A stretch of DNA of 64,000 bases from Caldilineaceae bacterium (GTDB taxonomy: Bacteria > Chloroflexota > Anaerolineae > Caldilineales > Caldilineaceae): positions 62,001 through 126,000 of the forward strand of contig JAGNDO010000001.1 of NCBI GenBank assembly GCA_018003515.1. The letters run 5' to 3'. Under the pieces are notes generated by a model. That model ran no database searches. It was not told the DNA's origin and worked only from the letters and a program-made list of their open reading frames with translations. The translations under genes and the position numbers were made by a program. Below, piece after piece: positions 8,039-16,451 of the stretch (positions are counted from its first letter, which is position 1; every line of letters begins with the position of its first letter).

Positions 8039-9895
8039 CTACTCTGCGATTTCAGTAAGTTCGTTGAGAAGGGATTGGGCGTTGTAGAGGGCTGATTGTG
8101 CCCCAATTTCTTGCAGTTTGCTCTCTGCAAAGGCGGCAATCGCCTTTTTGCAGCATTCAATCGCCTGGGGAATCTGCTCCAGATCCCGGTGGTTGAGGGC
8201 GAGAAGACAGAGCAGTTCGCCCACGGTTTGGGCATTGCCCAGGCGGCGGGCCACTTCCAACGCCCCGCTGGTATAGGTAATCGACCGATCCAACTGGCCC
8301 TGTTCCGCATAGATCGATCCCATGCGGCCCAGAAGGTGGGCCTCAAAAATCGGCTGGTTGACCTGGTTGGACAGGGGCAAGGCCTGCTCAAAGGTGGCCA
8401 GCGCCGTCTCGTAATGGTCCAGGGCAAAGTGGGCATCACCCAAGGCCATCAGCAGATCAAGCTGCCGGGGACCGTCGGTGTGACCGTTGTTTTGGCCATC
8501 CGGCTGCCCATTCACTTGGGCCAGGGCCGCGTTCAGCAGGGGGATGGCGGGCGCGTAGCGCTCGTTGCGCAGGAGGGCATCTAACAAGAGGTTGGCGTAG
8601 CGTTGGTCGGTCTCCTCATCCTTGGCATCTTGGGCCAGGGCCTGGGCCCGGGCGGTGTAGGCCAACAAAGGCTCAACTTGGTCGAGGCTGTCACAGGCCC
8701 GAATCAGTTGGTGGAGCAAGGCTCGCTGAGTGGGCAGATCATCGGCATTGTTGAGCCGGTCAAGATGGGAACCAAAGAGGTCGATCATCTGCTCGAAAGC
8801 GCCTTGGGCGGCCAGGGTTGATCCCAGCATCCCGATCAGGTGAACCGCATCGCTCTGGCGGTTGAGGTCCCCGGCCAGTTGCAGGGCCGCGGTGCCGCTC
8901 TCCATCATTTGATCAAACAGGCCGATCTCTTGGTACAGTCCAAGCTGTTTGAGCAGATAATCCAAGCGCTGATTTCGGTCCCGCACCTTGCGGATCAGCC
9001 GGGCGGCGTGGGCGGCGGCTTGTTGGGCCTGCTGGGTCTCTCCCTGTCCATGATAGATGGAGATCACGGCCTGGTAAAAGGGCAGCAGGAATTCCGGCTC
9101 CTCCGCTTGGCCCACGGCGATGCCTTGTTCGGCATAACGCAGGGCGTTCTCGGTGTCGTGCAGATCCGTATAGCCTTTGACCAGATAGTTGAGAGACTGA
9201 AGCTGGCCCTGGACCTCTGCGACGTTGACGAAATAGGCATAGACCTGCTCGAAGGCGCTGATCGCCTGGTGATGATCCCCGGACCAGCTCAACAGCATGC
9301 CTTTATTTCCCAGGAAGCCATAGGCAGCTTGCTCGTCGTTGATCTCCTTGGCCAGACCAAAGGCATAATCAAAATGGGTCTCGGCCTGGTTGATGGCGGC
9401 AATGGCCAGGCTGATGTGGCCCATGACCCCTTGCACAGCCATTTGACGCCGCTTGTCGCCCAGTTCAAGGGCAATCTCTTTGGCTTCCCGCACCCGTTCC
9501 GCCGCAATCATGGGCTCGCCGGATTCCAGCATGGTCTGGCCCTGGCTGATCAAGGCGTCACACTTCATGCCCTCATCCTGGGCCGCTTCCGCCAAGGCCA
9601 AGATCTGGGTGGCGGTTTCATAGGCATCGGGGAAGCGCTTGATCTCTTGAAACGCCACGGCTTTAATGGCCAATACCTGCTTCTGCAATTGGACATCGCC
9701 CAGATCCTGGGCCAAAGCCAGGGCCTCGTCAAACTGATCCATGCCTTCTTTATATTGTCGGGTTTGAAAGAAGGCTGACCCCAAATTCGCCAAGGCGACA
9801 CCCAGTTGCGTCGGCGCATCAGCCTGCCGGAGCTGGGCGACGGTTTCTTGGCTGATCTCTAGGAACTGGCGTGAAAGCTGCTTTGCATTTGGCAT
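8039..9895 (-). CDS. TPR-repeat protein
   Basis: 618 residues from the ATG at 9895 (GGGGAAA just upstream). Almost the whole length is tetratricopeptide repeats, for example LGVALANLGSAFFQTRQYKEG and AHLLGRMGSIYAEQGQLDRS. There is no signal peptide, membrane helix or enzymatic domain, so it is likely a cytoplasmic scaffold or sensor arm. It is separated from rdhB by a strong hairpin (9924-9967) and lies 4 nt upstream of the RdhC-like gene, so it is tightly coupled to the latter. TPR proteins are not a standard part of described rdh operons. A chaperone role for RdhA/RdhC assembly is possible but not shown. Confidence 0.75.
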   Translation of the reverse strand: MPNAKQLSRQFLEISQETVAQLRQADAPTQLGVALANLGSAFFQTRQYKEGMDQFDEALALAQDLGDVQLQKQVLAIKAVAFQEIKRFPDAYETATQILALAEAAQDEGMKCDALISQGQTMLESGEPMIAAERVREAKEIALELGDKRRQMAVQGVMGHISLAIAAINQAETHFDYAFGLAKEINDEQAAYGFLGNKGMLLSWSGDHHQAISAFEQVYAYFVNVAEVQGQLQSLNYLVKGYTDLHDTENALRYAEQGIAVGQAEEPEFLLPFYQAVISIYHGQGETQQAQQAAAHAARLIRKVRDRNQRLDYLLKQLGLYQEIGLFDQMMESGTAALQLAGDLNRQSDAVHLIGMLGSTLAAQGAFEQMIDLFGSHLDRLNNADDLPTQRALLHQLIRACDSLDQVEPLLAYTARAQALAQDAKDEETDQRYANLLLDALLRNERYAPAIPLLNAALAQVNGQPDGQNNGHTDGPRQLDLLMALGDAHFALDHYETALATFEQALPLSNQVNQPIFEAHLLGRMGSIYAEQGQLDRSITYTSGALEVARRLGNAQTVGELLCLLALNHRDLEQIPQAIECCKKAIAAFAESKLQEIGAQSALYNAQSLLNELTEIAE

Positions 9896-9923
9896 AATGT
9901 TTCCCCGCAAAAACCACAAAAAC

Positions 9924-9967
9924 GGGGCTGTTCAAACCAAGTCTGGGGAGTTGGTTTGAACAGCCCC
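9924..9967 (-). terminator. strong hairpin between rdhB and the TPR gene
   Basis: A 17-bp perfect stem (GGGGCTGTTCAAACCAA and its complement, 10-nt loop) is followed on the minus strand by GTTTTTG. It would end or attenuate transcription after rdhAB, or protect the rdhAB 3' end. Confidence 0.75.
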
Positions 9968-9994
9968 AATCGTCTATCCTTGCTTCATTCTTCC

Positions 9995-10288
9995 CTATGC
10001 ATTCTTCGGTTTGAGGGCCAGCAAACGCCACAGCCCAACACCCAGAATGGCACAGACAAACAGCGTGACCAGGAGGAACTTGAACCCGGCGCTGCCCTCT
10101 TTTTCGCCGATCAGCGTACCCCAGGCATAGAACCCTGTGGCGAAGATCACATACCACACAATGCTCAACACCCACTTCCACCAGGACAGCACCCAGCCCC
10201 GATCCTTGGCGAAGACGTTGAGACCGGCACCGATCAACACGGCGCTCATGCCCATCAAAAGCCAGAAGATATTGCCATCAAAAAACAT
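9995..10288 (-). CDS. rdhB: RdhB-like membrane anchor for the reductive dehalogenase
   Basis: 97 residues with three hydrophobic helices (about 5-25, 37-58 and 68-90) and no other domain. This is the normal size and topology of RdhB, the small integral protein thought to anchor Tat-exported RdhA. The motif ending FYAWGTLIG is compatible. It is translationally coupled to rdhA through a TAATG junction, with GGAGGT 5 nt before the ATG. Sequence conservation in RdhB is low, so identity rests on position, size and topology. Confidence 0.82.
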   Translation of the reverse strand: MFFDGNIFWLLMGMSAVLIGAGLNVFAKDRGWVLSWWKWVLSIVWYVIFATGFYAWGTLIGEKEGSAGFKFLLVTLFVCAILGVGLWRLLALKPKNA

Positions 10289-11838
10289 TATTTACCTCCA
10301 TCTTGAGGATTAGTGATCGGGATATTCAGGAAATCCTCGGCGTGCAGGAAGGCCGGTTCCGGGCGATACGAGGCAAAGCGGCCCCCAGCGCCCACCCGGC
10401 GATACTCTTCCGCTTCGGGATAGTCAAAGAAGTTTTTCTGCATAAAGAGCAGACTCTCTCGGGTCAGACCGGTCGGGTCTCGGGGATCGACCTCTCGGGC
10501 GGCTCGGTGCAGCCAGTTGTCCTTGCGGCTGTAGGGGCAGACGGCCACACAGAGGCGGCAACCCATGGGCCCCATGCTCTCCCGCCAGAAGTTGTAGCAG
10601 GCACCGTTGTTGATGTACCAATGCTTGTAGCCCCGCAGCACCGGCCCAGTGCCCCATTCCTGCTCATCCGGGCTGTCGGCCATGGAGATGGCCCCGGACG
10701 GACAGCTTGTTGCACAGATCTTGCAACTGTTGCAGAAGGCCTCCACGCCGAAGTCGATGGGTTTGTCTGTGGCCATAGGCAGATTGGTCACCACCACCGC
10801 GGTGCGGCAGTTGCTGCCCAACTCCGGGGTGATCATGTAGCCAGGACGAGAGACTTCGCCCAGACCGGCCTCGATGGCCAGGGGGGGCACGATGCAGTCA
10901 TAGTAAGTCTGCGGTGTGCTGGCACGGGACGCGTAGCCCAGGTTCTTCAGCACCCCTTCCAGGCGGATGGCCGCGGTGGAGACCCGATCATAGCCTTCAT
11001 AGCTGGTGGAGGCTTGGGGGCTGGCCAACACCGTATCCCACTCCATAGGCACGCCGATCACAACGGCGTATTGCCAGTGGTCGGGCAATTTGGAGTAGTC
11101 GTAGTCTTCGGGGCAGCCGGCCCAGCCTTCAGAATAGAAGAAATCGAGCTTGGCCTTGGTGATGCCCACCAGGGTGGCCCCATATCGATGGGCCACCTCT
11201 TTGATAAACTCAGCCGCCTTCTCAGGACTCTTGAAGGGAACCTGCTCGCCGATGGGCCGGGGTTCGGGCCAACCTCGCTGCATTTCCATGAAATCCGACT
11301 CTTCCGGGGGCGTTTTGGCCGAAGGCAGATAGGCAGAGTGGGCCGTGAAACCGTTTGAGTAGGCATTGGCCAACTTGTAGTAGTTGCCATAGACCTTTTG
11401 GTCTTCCAAGTTGTTCGGGATCGTCTCGCTGAAGGTGCGATAGTCCCACTCCAACCGCTCCGGATACTCATTGTAGAACGTCACCAACGGGGGCGGAACC
11501 CCCAGACTTTCCACCGGGTCGGTCGGTTTCCAGGTGGGATTGGCCTCAAAGGCCTTTTGGAAGGTCGCCACCCGGCCAAAGACATAGTCTGTCAGATGGC
11601 TGGGGCGGCGTACCTCGCTAACAGCCACATGGGCCGGGCCTTCAAATTCAAAGGGCTTGCGGTTGAAAAACTGGGTGGCTGGGTTGAACGACTCCCAGCC
11701 CGTATAGGTTTCGGAACTGGAGCCTGCTGCTTTGCCGGCGACTACCAGCCCGCCCGCTTGCAGAGCCACAGCCGTCACCCCACCGATCTTTAGAAAATTC
11801 CTTCGAGAAACGCCTTTTTTGGTCGTAGCTTCTTCCAT
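10288..11838 (-). CDS. rdhA: reductive dehalogenase family protein, Tat-exported, corrinoid and 2[4Fe-4S]
   Basis: 516 residues from the ATG at 11838 (AGGAGG 6 nt upstream). A twin-arginine signal SRRNFLKIGG lies at residues 11-20. The central part has the corrinoid-reductase fold features AIEAGLGEVSRPGYMITPELG and VVTNLPMATDKPIDFGVEAFC. Two C-terminal clusters follow: CNSCKICATSC (Cys369, 372, 375, 379) and a Cys-x12-CRLCVAVCP set (Cys414, 427, 430, 434). These are the signatures of RdhA, which cleaves carbon-halogen bonds using cobalamin. The Tat signal and RdhB partner argue for a respiratory type rather than cytoplasmic QueG or the catabolic oxygen-tolerant class. The substrate cannot be read from sequence. 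The leader carries a cobalamin riboswitch and terminator. Confidence 0.92.
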   Translation of the reverse strand: MEEATTKKGVSRRNFLKIGGVTAVALQAGGLVVAGKAAGSSSETYTGWESFNPATQFFNRKPFEFEGPAHVAVSEVRRPSHLTDYVFGRVATFQKAFEANPTWKPTDPVESLGVPPPLVTFYNEYPERLEWDYRTFSETIPNNLEDQKVYGNYYKLANAYSNGFTAHSAYLPSAKTPPEESDFMEMQRGWPEPRPIGEQVPFKSPEKAAEFIKEVAHRYGATLVGITKAKLDFFYSEGWAGCPEDYDYSKLPDHWQYAVVIGVPMEWDTVLASPQASTSYEGYDRVSTAAIRLEGVLKNLGYASRASTPQTYYDCIVPPLAIEAGLGEVSRPGYMITPELGSNCRTAVVVTNLPMATDKPIDFGVEAFCNSCKICATSCPSGAISMADSPDEQEWGTGPVLRGYKHWYINNGACYNFWRESMGPMGCRLCVAVCPYSRKDNWLHRAAREVDPRDPTGLTRESLLFMQKNFFDYPEAEEYRRVGAGGRFASYRPEPAFLHAEDFLNIPITNPQDGGK

Positions 11839-11879
11839 TGTTGCCTCCTGAACAGACGACGATTGGATTGATATAAAAA

Positions 11880-11917
11880 AAGGTGACACCACGGCAATTT
11901 ATGCCGTGGTGTCACCT
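11880..11917 (-). terminator. intrinsic terminator in the rdhA leader (riboswitch expression platform)
   Basis: A perfect stem of about 15-16 bp (AAGGTGACACCACGGC and its complement, AT-rich 7-nt loop) is followed on the minus strand by TTTTTTTATA. It lies 40 nt before the rdhA ATG and directly after the cobalamin riboswitch core. The upstream segment GTGGTGT (complement of about 11931-11938) can pair with ACACCAC of its 5' arm, offering an antiterminator. Confidence 0.85.
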
Positions 11918-11929
11918 TGTTCTCGAGAT

Positions 11930-12082
11930 TCACACCACCAACGAGTATCTGGCTCCCCTGGGATTTGCCCAGGGCTACAGTTGCGGAACAGCGCCGGCCT
12001 GGCCCATTGTGGGCGTCACCGAACTTCCTCGTGATGAAAACAGGATGTTAACAGGGGTTGTGAAGTTCTTCACGAGTATACA
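11930..12082 (-). promoter_or_regulatory. cobalamin riboswitch upstream of rdhA
   Basis: Reading the minus strand, the conserved blocks appear in order. GGAAGTTCGGTG (12028-12017) is followed by the core GCTGTTCCGCAACTGTA (11992-11976), a short stem CTGGG/CCCAG, then the B12-box-like GAGCCAGATACTCG (11955-11942). This matches the adenosyl/methylcobalamin riboswitch consensus. The position in the leader of a corrinoid enzyme gene, followed by a terminator with a possible antiterminator pairing, supports a transcriptional switch. Whether corrinoid turns it off (usual) or on cannot be decided by eye. Confidence 0.82.
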
Positions 12083-12088
12083 ACTATA
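12083..12088 (-). promoter_or_regulatory. possible -10 box (TATAGT) for the rdhA leader
   Basis: TATAGT on the minus strand lies immediately before the riboswitch. No convincing -35 box is seen 17 nt upstream, so the promoter may need an activator or another sigma factor. Confidence 0.3.
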
Positions 12089-12254
12089 GTGGGTGTCTGT
12101 CTTCCCCAGGAGTGGTGATCTTTTGGGGAGGTTTGAGGTTTTGGCGGAGGTGGGCCTCACTAATTTTGGTGAGGTGGGGGGAGGAAGGCAAAAGGCAAAA
12201 GGCAAAAGGGGTGTGGCGTTGTGCGGGGATTCGGGGGCAGACAACGATTCCGTG

Positions 12255-15002
12255 TTACAGCAATCCCAACTCATTGGCCCGGGTGACGGCGTGGGTGCGG
12301 TTGTGGACATCCAGCTTGTTAAAGAGGCTTTTGACGTGGGTTCTGACCGTGTTGGCCGTCACCACAAGGGCTTCGGCAATCTCCGCGTCGGCCAAGCCGG
12401 TGGCGAGCAGGTGCAAGACATCTGTTTCCCGTGGCGTGAGGTAGATCCGTGGCTGATCTGGGCTGGCTTGTTGCCCAATGGGGACGACGGGGCTGGGTGC
12501 AACAAACCCAACCATTGGCTCGATGACCGGTTCGGCAGCAAAGGCGGCCAGCAGTTTTTTAATGTATGCAACCGAATAGGACCTTTTGCCGCGTTCTCTT
12601 TTTTGTGTGTTCTGTTCCGCATCAAGAAGCTGCCCCAGCACCTCTTTGATGGGATCTCCCTCATCCAAAAATGTGCGCACACAGCCTTCCGGTTCGGCCA
12701 AAGCCAAGGCGTGTTGGAGATGGGCTTGGGCCTGGCCTGGGTCACCTTGAAGCTGCCAGCTTTTGGCCAGCAAGGTTTCAATGGTGATCAGACTTTTGAT
12801 GCGGCCTTGGTCATGGGCCAACGTCTGCAACGGGGGGAGCCAGGTCAGGGCCGGGCCGAACTCCCCCTGGGCCAGGGCGATGCGGATCAGGATCAGCAGG
12901 GGGATCTCGTGCTGAAAGGCCACCGGCCCCTCAAATTCGGCGGCGAAGCGTGTGGCCCATCCCGATGCTTTGACCAGCTTCCCTTGGGCCAGGGCGACGA
13001 TGGCGGTTTGGGCCTCCATTCGGGCGCGGATTCTGGGGGGTGCATTGTAGAGGGCGGCAACCCGTTCGGCCTGTTGTAGTAGCTGGTTGGCCTGGACAAA
13101 GTCGCGCCGGGCACAATGGAGACGCAACATTAGACCATAGCCATGCACAATTCGATCCAGAAATTCGCCCGTATTCACAAGGGCAACCCCCTCGTGTAAA
13201 TAGGTTGCGGCGCTCTCCAGATCGTTCCATTCGTAGTGCAGGGCACCCAGGCCGACGACCGATCCAGAAAAGGTGCTGCTCTGTCGCGGGTGGATCTCTT
13301 GGGCGAGCGCGTAGGTTTCTTGATAATAGGCTTGGGCCTGGCCAAGAGATCCGGAAACAAAGGCCAAATGACCCAGATTGGTGAGGATTAACAAGCGAGA
13401 CACTGAACTGTCAACCTGCGCGCTCAGGGCCAAGGCTTCCTGCAAATATCGACCGGCTTCTGCCAACTCGCCCAACAAGATCAGAAAACCGCCCCCATGA
13501 AAGGCCGCCACGCACCGCTCGTAAAAATAGTCGGGCGGCAACAGGGCCAAGGCCCGTTCAGCCAGCCGCCGCCCCTCAGCCAGATCCAAATGGCGATGAA
13601 AGGCCACGGCGGTTTGGAGCGCTGCCAGCTTTCCATCCAAGATCGCTCTGGCATCCGGGGCGGCTGGGGGATGATTGGTCAGGTCCGCCTGCAATGCGGC
13701 CACCGTATGTTCGGTCGCTTGCAGATCACCGCTGTCGATCAGGGCATAGGCGTGGAGGATGCGCAGAGTGGGGCGGCTTTGCAGCAAGTCGTCGGGCAGC
13801 TCTGTCAGCCATTGTTGAACCTGATTGGAGCGGTTTCGCCAATAGATATGTTGACCGATCTCCTCGATGATATCGGCTGCCTCCACATACATTTGACCGT
13901 CAAGCGCATACGCGATGGCCTGTTCGAGCAAATTGTGCGCTTTGTGCCACTCAAATGCCCGGCGATAGGCGTGGGCCATCTGCGCCGGCGAGCGACGTTC
14001 CAGCCGGGTGCGCAACATCTCGGCAAAGAGATGGTGATAGCGGTACCATTTGCGGCTGTTGTCCAGGGGGATGATGAAGAGGTTGGCGCGCTCTAGGGTG
14101 TCGAGGATGACCTGGCTGCTGTCGATGTCCGCCACCGCGTTGCACAGGCTGGCCCGCAGCCGCTTGAGAACGGAGGTTTGTAGCAAAAAGTGTTGAATCC
14201 CTTCGGGCTGCTGGGAGAGTACTTCATCGATCAGGTAGTCGGCAATAAAACGATTGTCGCCGGAGAGGGTCTCGATCACCCGGGCCGCGTCTTCTGCGCT
14301 GTGGATGGAGAGGGCGGTCAGTTGCAGCCCGGTGATCCAGCCCTCGGTCTGGGCTTCAAGCTGGGTGATCTGCTCCCCGGACAGCCCCAGGTGCATGGTC
14401 TGGTTGAGGAATGACTCGCTTTCGGCCCAGGTGAAGCGCAGGTCCGGGCCGTGGAGACGCACCAGTTGGTTCTTGGCCCGCAGCTTGGCGATGGGCAAGG
14501 GGGGATCCGTGCGGCTGATGATGACCATGTGCAATTGGGCGGGCAGATGTTCCAACAGGAAGGCCACGGCGTCGTGGATCTCCTGCGACTTGATCAGATG
14601 ATAGTCGTCCAGGGCCAGGACATAGGCATGTGCTTGGGCGGCCAAATCGTTGATCAAATGGGTGATAATAGCTGTGGATGGGGCCGGATCGGCCTGTTGC
14701 AGCAGATCCAGGCTAGTGCGGCCGATTTTGGGGTCAAGCTGATGCAGGGCGGTGACCAAATAGGTGAAAAACCGGATTGGATCGTTGTCGTTCTCATCCA
14801 ACGAGAGCCAGGCCACGGGCCGCTCCTGCTGAGTGAGCCAACAGCTGACCAGGGTGGTCTTGCCAAAGCCGGCCGGGGCCGAAATCAGGGTGAGCTTGTA
14901 GGGATGGCGCTGGAGCAGGGGGCCGGTCAAGCGGGGACGCCGCACAAATTCAGCCCGAATCGGGGGCATGTGGAGTTTTGTCTGCAACAAGAGAGCGTTC
15001 AT
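12255..15002 (-). CDS. MalT-type LuxR family transcriptional activator (STAND ATPase)
   Basis: 915 residues from the ATG at 15002. An N-terminal NB-ARC/STAND ATPase carries Walker A SAPAGFGKTT (Lys48) and Walker B VLALDDYHLI. A winged helix and a long TPR-like sensor region follow. The C-terminal LuxR HTH contains LTPRETDVLHLLATGL and EALVVTANTVRTHVKSLFNK. Such regulators bind an inducer through the TPR arm, oligomerise with ATP and activate transcription. It is encoded immediately upstream of the rdhA leader on the same strand, making it the best candidate regulator of the rdh cluster. The ligand is unknown. The chosen ATG has no good ribosome-binding site, so the start is uncertain by up to 48 codons. 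Confidence 0.9.
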   Translation of the reverse strand: MNALLLQTKLHMPPIRAEFVRRPRLTGPLLQRHPYKLTLISAPAGFGKTTLVSCWLTQQERPVAWLSLDENDNDPIRFFTYLVTALHQLDPKIGRTSLDLLQQADPAPSTAIITHLINDLAAQAHAYVLALDDYHLIKSQEIHDAVAFLLEHLPAQLHMVIISRTDPPLPIAKLRAKNQLVRLHGPDLRFTWAESESFLNQTMHLGLSGEQITQLEAQTEGWITGLQLTALSIHSAEDAARVIETLSGDNRFIADYLIDEVLSQQPEGIQHFLLQTSVLKRLRASLCNAVADIDSSQVILDTLERANLFIIPLDNSRKWYRYHHLFAEMLRTRLERRSPAQMAHAYRRAFEWHKAHNLLEQAIAYALDGQMYVEAADIIEEIGQHIYWRNRSNQVQQWLTELPDDLLQSRPTLRILHAYALIDSGDLQATEHTVAALQADLTNHPPAAPDARAILDGKLAALQTAVAFHRHLDLAEGRRLAERALALLPPDYFYERCVAAFHGGGFLILLGELAEAGRYLQEALALSAQVDSSVSRLLILTNLGHLAFVSGSLGQAQAYYQETYALAQEIHPRQSSTFSGSVVGLGALHYEWNDLESAATYLHEGVALVNTGEFLDRIVHGYGLMLRLHCARRDFVQANQLLQQAERVAALYNAPPRIRARMEAQTAIVALAQGKLVKASGWATRFAAEFEGPVAFQHEIPLLILIRIALAQGEFGPALTWLPPLQTLAHDQGRIKSLITIETLLAKSWQLQGDPGQAQAHLQHALALAEPEGCVRTFLDEGDPIKEVLGQLLDAEQNTQKRERGKRSYSVAYIKKLLAAFAAEPVIEPMVGFVAPSPVVPIGQQASPDQPRIYLTPRETDVLHLLATGLADAEIAEALVVTANTVRTHVKSLFNKLDVHNRTHAVTRANELGLL

Positions 15003-15132
15003 GCCAACAAGTATACCATGAGCGGCGAACGGGGCTGGTTTCGAGGGGCACATCATGTGGGGGCAGAGCGGCCCAATCCGCTGGGGCGCATGGATGGGCT
15101 GTTTCAGGCGTTGCCCATGCCAGGGGGTTAGG

Positions 15133-15549
15133 TTACTCCAACACACCCATAATCAACCACTCCACCCCAAACGGATCCCGCACCGCACACGCCCGCACGG
15201 GCACATACATCAGTTGATCCGACGGCTCCGCCCCCGCCCCGTCCGCGGCGATGAACGCCCGCTGCAACCGTTTGACCTCCTCTGAACTCCCCATTTGCAC
15301 AGTCACCTCCACATTCTGCGCCGCGCCGGACGCACCCCGCAGTAGGGTCAGCCAGCCGGACCCCAGGGGCCAGCCCCGGGTGCTTTTGCCTTCCGCATAG
15401 GCGGGCGGACCCAAGACGTGGGTGTAAAAGTCCACGGCGGCCTCAAAATTCTGGTAAAATAGGGTGAGGCCAAAAAGGCCGGTGAAGTCGAAGCGGGGAT
15501 CGGGTGTGGGATCCGCAAAGTAGGCGGTGCGGTACGCTGCGTAGTCCAT
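15133..15549 (-). CDS. VOC superfamily (glyoxalase/bleomycin-resistance-like) protein
   Basis: 138 residues with GGAGG 7 nt before the ATG. The single VOC module shows LTLFYQNFEAAVDFYTHVLG near the N-terminus and RACAVRDPFGVEWLI at the C-terminus, where VOC proteins carry the DPDGN-like turn. The metal-binding pattern of glyoxalase I is not clear, so the substrate is unknown. The gene lies 130 nt upstream of the MalT-like gene on the same strand and is divergent from the sigma-factor operon. Confidence 0.82.
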   Translation of the reverse strand: MDYAAYRTAYFADPTPDPRFDFTGLFGLTLFYQNFEAAVDFYTHVLGPPAYAEGKSTRGWPLGSGWLTLLRGASGAAQNVEVTVQMGSSEEVKRLQRAFIAADGAGAEPSDQLMYVPVRACAVRDPFGVEWLIMGVLE

Positions 15550-15734
15550 TTCTTGCCTCCGATGATTGGCTCCCCCGCAGGTGGGCGAGGAATTGGACGA
15601 TAACAGTCCTTTGGTTTTTGTCGCCAGCGCATCAAATTGCGTTTGACCAGATTATGGATTACAAAGATAGTGCTGTCCGTGCTTTTGATTCCTGTCAAAG
15701 CGTGACAAGAAAACCCAGGAAGAAGTCAGACCCT

Positions 15735-16352
15735 ATGTCTCCATCTCCGTTGCCACTCGCCCAGCCTTCAAACGACCGCCTGGTCCAAGCCTGTCTGCGC
15801 GGAGACGAGCGGGCCTGGCAGCAGTTGGTGGACCGCTACAGCCGCCTCGTCCACTCCGTCCCCGTGCGCCACGGACTGTCCGCCCCAGAGGTGGATGACG
15901 TGGGCCAGGATGTCTTTCTGGCCCTGGCCCGCCACCTGCACCAGGTGGAAGATCCCCAGGCCCTGCCCGCCTGGCTGATCACCACGGCCCGCCGCCTCAG
16001 TTGGCGCGCCGTGCAGAAGCGCCGCCAAGAGGCCACCATCGAAGACGCGGAACTGAGCGATGCCCTCGTGGGCCACCAGCCCGCGGTCACCGTCTCTCCC
16101 CTGCCCAGCATGGGCGACCTCCTGCGCGGCTGGGGCCATCAAGAGATCCTGGCCGCCGGCCTGGGCCATTTACAAAGCCGCTGTCGGGATCTCCTCACCC
16201 TGCTCTTTTTGGACCCGAACGAACCCGACTACGATCACATCGCCGACCGCTTGGCCATGCCCAAAGGCAGCATCGGCCCCACCCGCAACCGCTGCCTGGC
16301 CAAACTGCGGCAGATCCTGGATGGCCTGGGTTTTGGGGCGGAGGACATCTGA
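15735..16352 (+). CDS. ECF-type RNA polymerase sigma-70 factor
   Basis: 205 residues from the ATG at 15735. Region 2 is visible as RGDERAWQQLVDRYSRLVHSV and DDVGQDVFLALARHLHQ, followed by LPAWLITTARRLSWR. Region 4 is near the C-terminus (SRCRDLLTLLFL, YDHIADRLAMPKGSIGPTR). There is no SnoaL or other extension. It is the first gene of an operon with the zinc-finger anti-sigma factor and the TPR-CHAT peptidase. A typical sigma/anti-sigma circuit would control this operon and perhaps the downstream secreted protease. The longer upstream reading frame lacks a ribosome-binding site. Confidence 0.92.
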   Translation: MSPSPLPLAQPSNDRLVQACLRGDERAWQQLVDRYSRLVHSVPVRHGLSAPEVDDVGQDVFLALARHLHQVEDPQALPAWLITTARRLSWRAVQKRRQEATIEDAELSDALVGHQPAVTVSPLPSMGDLLRGWGHQEILAAGLGHLQSRCRDLLTLLFLDPNEPDYDHIADRLAMPKGSIGPTRNRCLAKLRQILDGLGFGAEDI

Positions 16353-16353
16353 A

Positions 16354-16382
16354 AATAGGTACGCGTCATCCGCGTACCTATT
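16354..16382 (+). terminator. hairpin after the sigma factor gene
   Basis: A 12-bp perfect stem AATAGGTACGCG/CGCGTACCTATT begins 2 nt after the stop codon. It has no long U tract, so it may be a read-through attenuator or an mRNA stabiliser inside the operon. Confidence 0.5.
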
Positions 16383-16451
16383 CCTGTATTTTCTCACCCC
16401 GATCCCCCCTCCTTTGCTACATCGGACGCATCCAAACCGGAGCATCATACC

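Noticed and set aside
8034-8439. Longer N-terminus of the RdhC-like protein
   Set aside because: The extra 135 codons translate the 3' end of the TPR gene in another frame and are Pro/Arg/Trp-rich without any motif; the ATG at 8034 follows the TPR stop directly.
10288-11838. RdhA considered as epoxyqueuosine reductase QueG
   Set aside because: It has a Tat signal, an adjacent RdhB anchor and RdhC-like gene, and lacks the QueG context; QueG is cytoplasmic.
15643-15671. TTGACC/GATAGT promoter before the sigma factor gene
   Set aside because: The -10 match is weak and ECF operons often use their own sigma factor; I could not choose a promoter.
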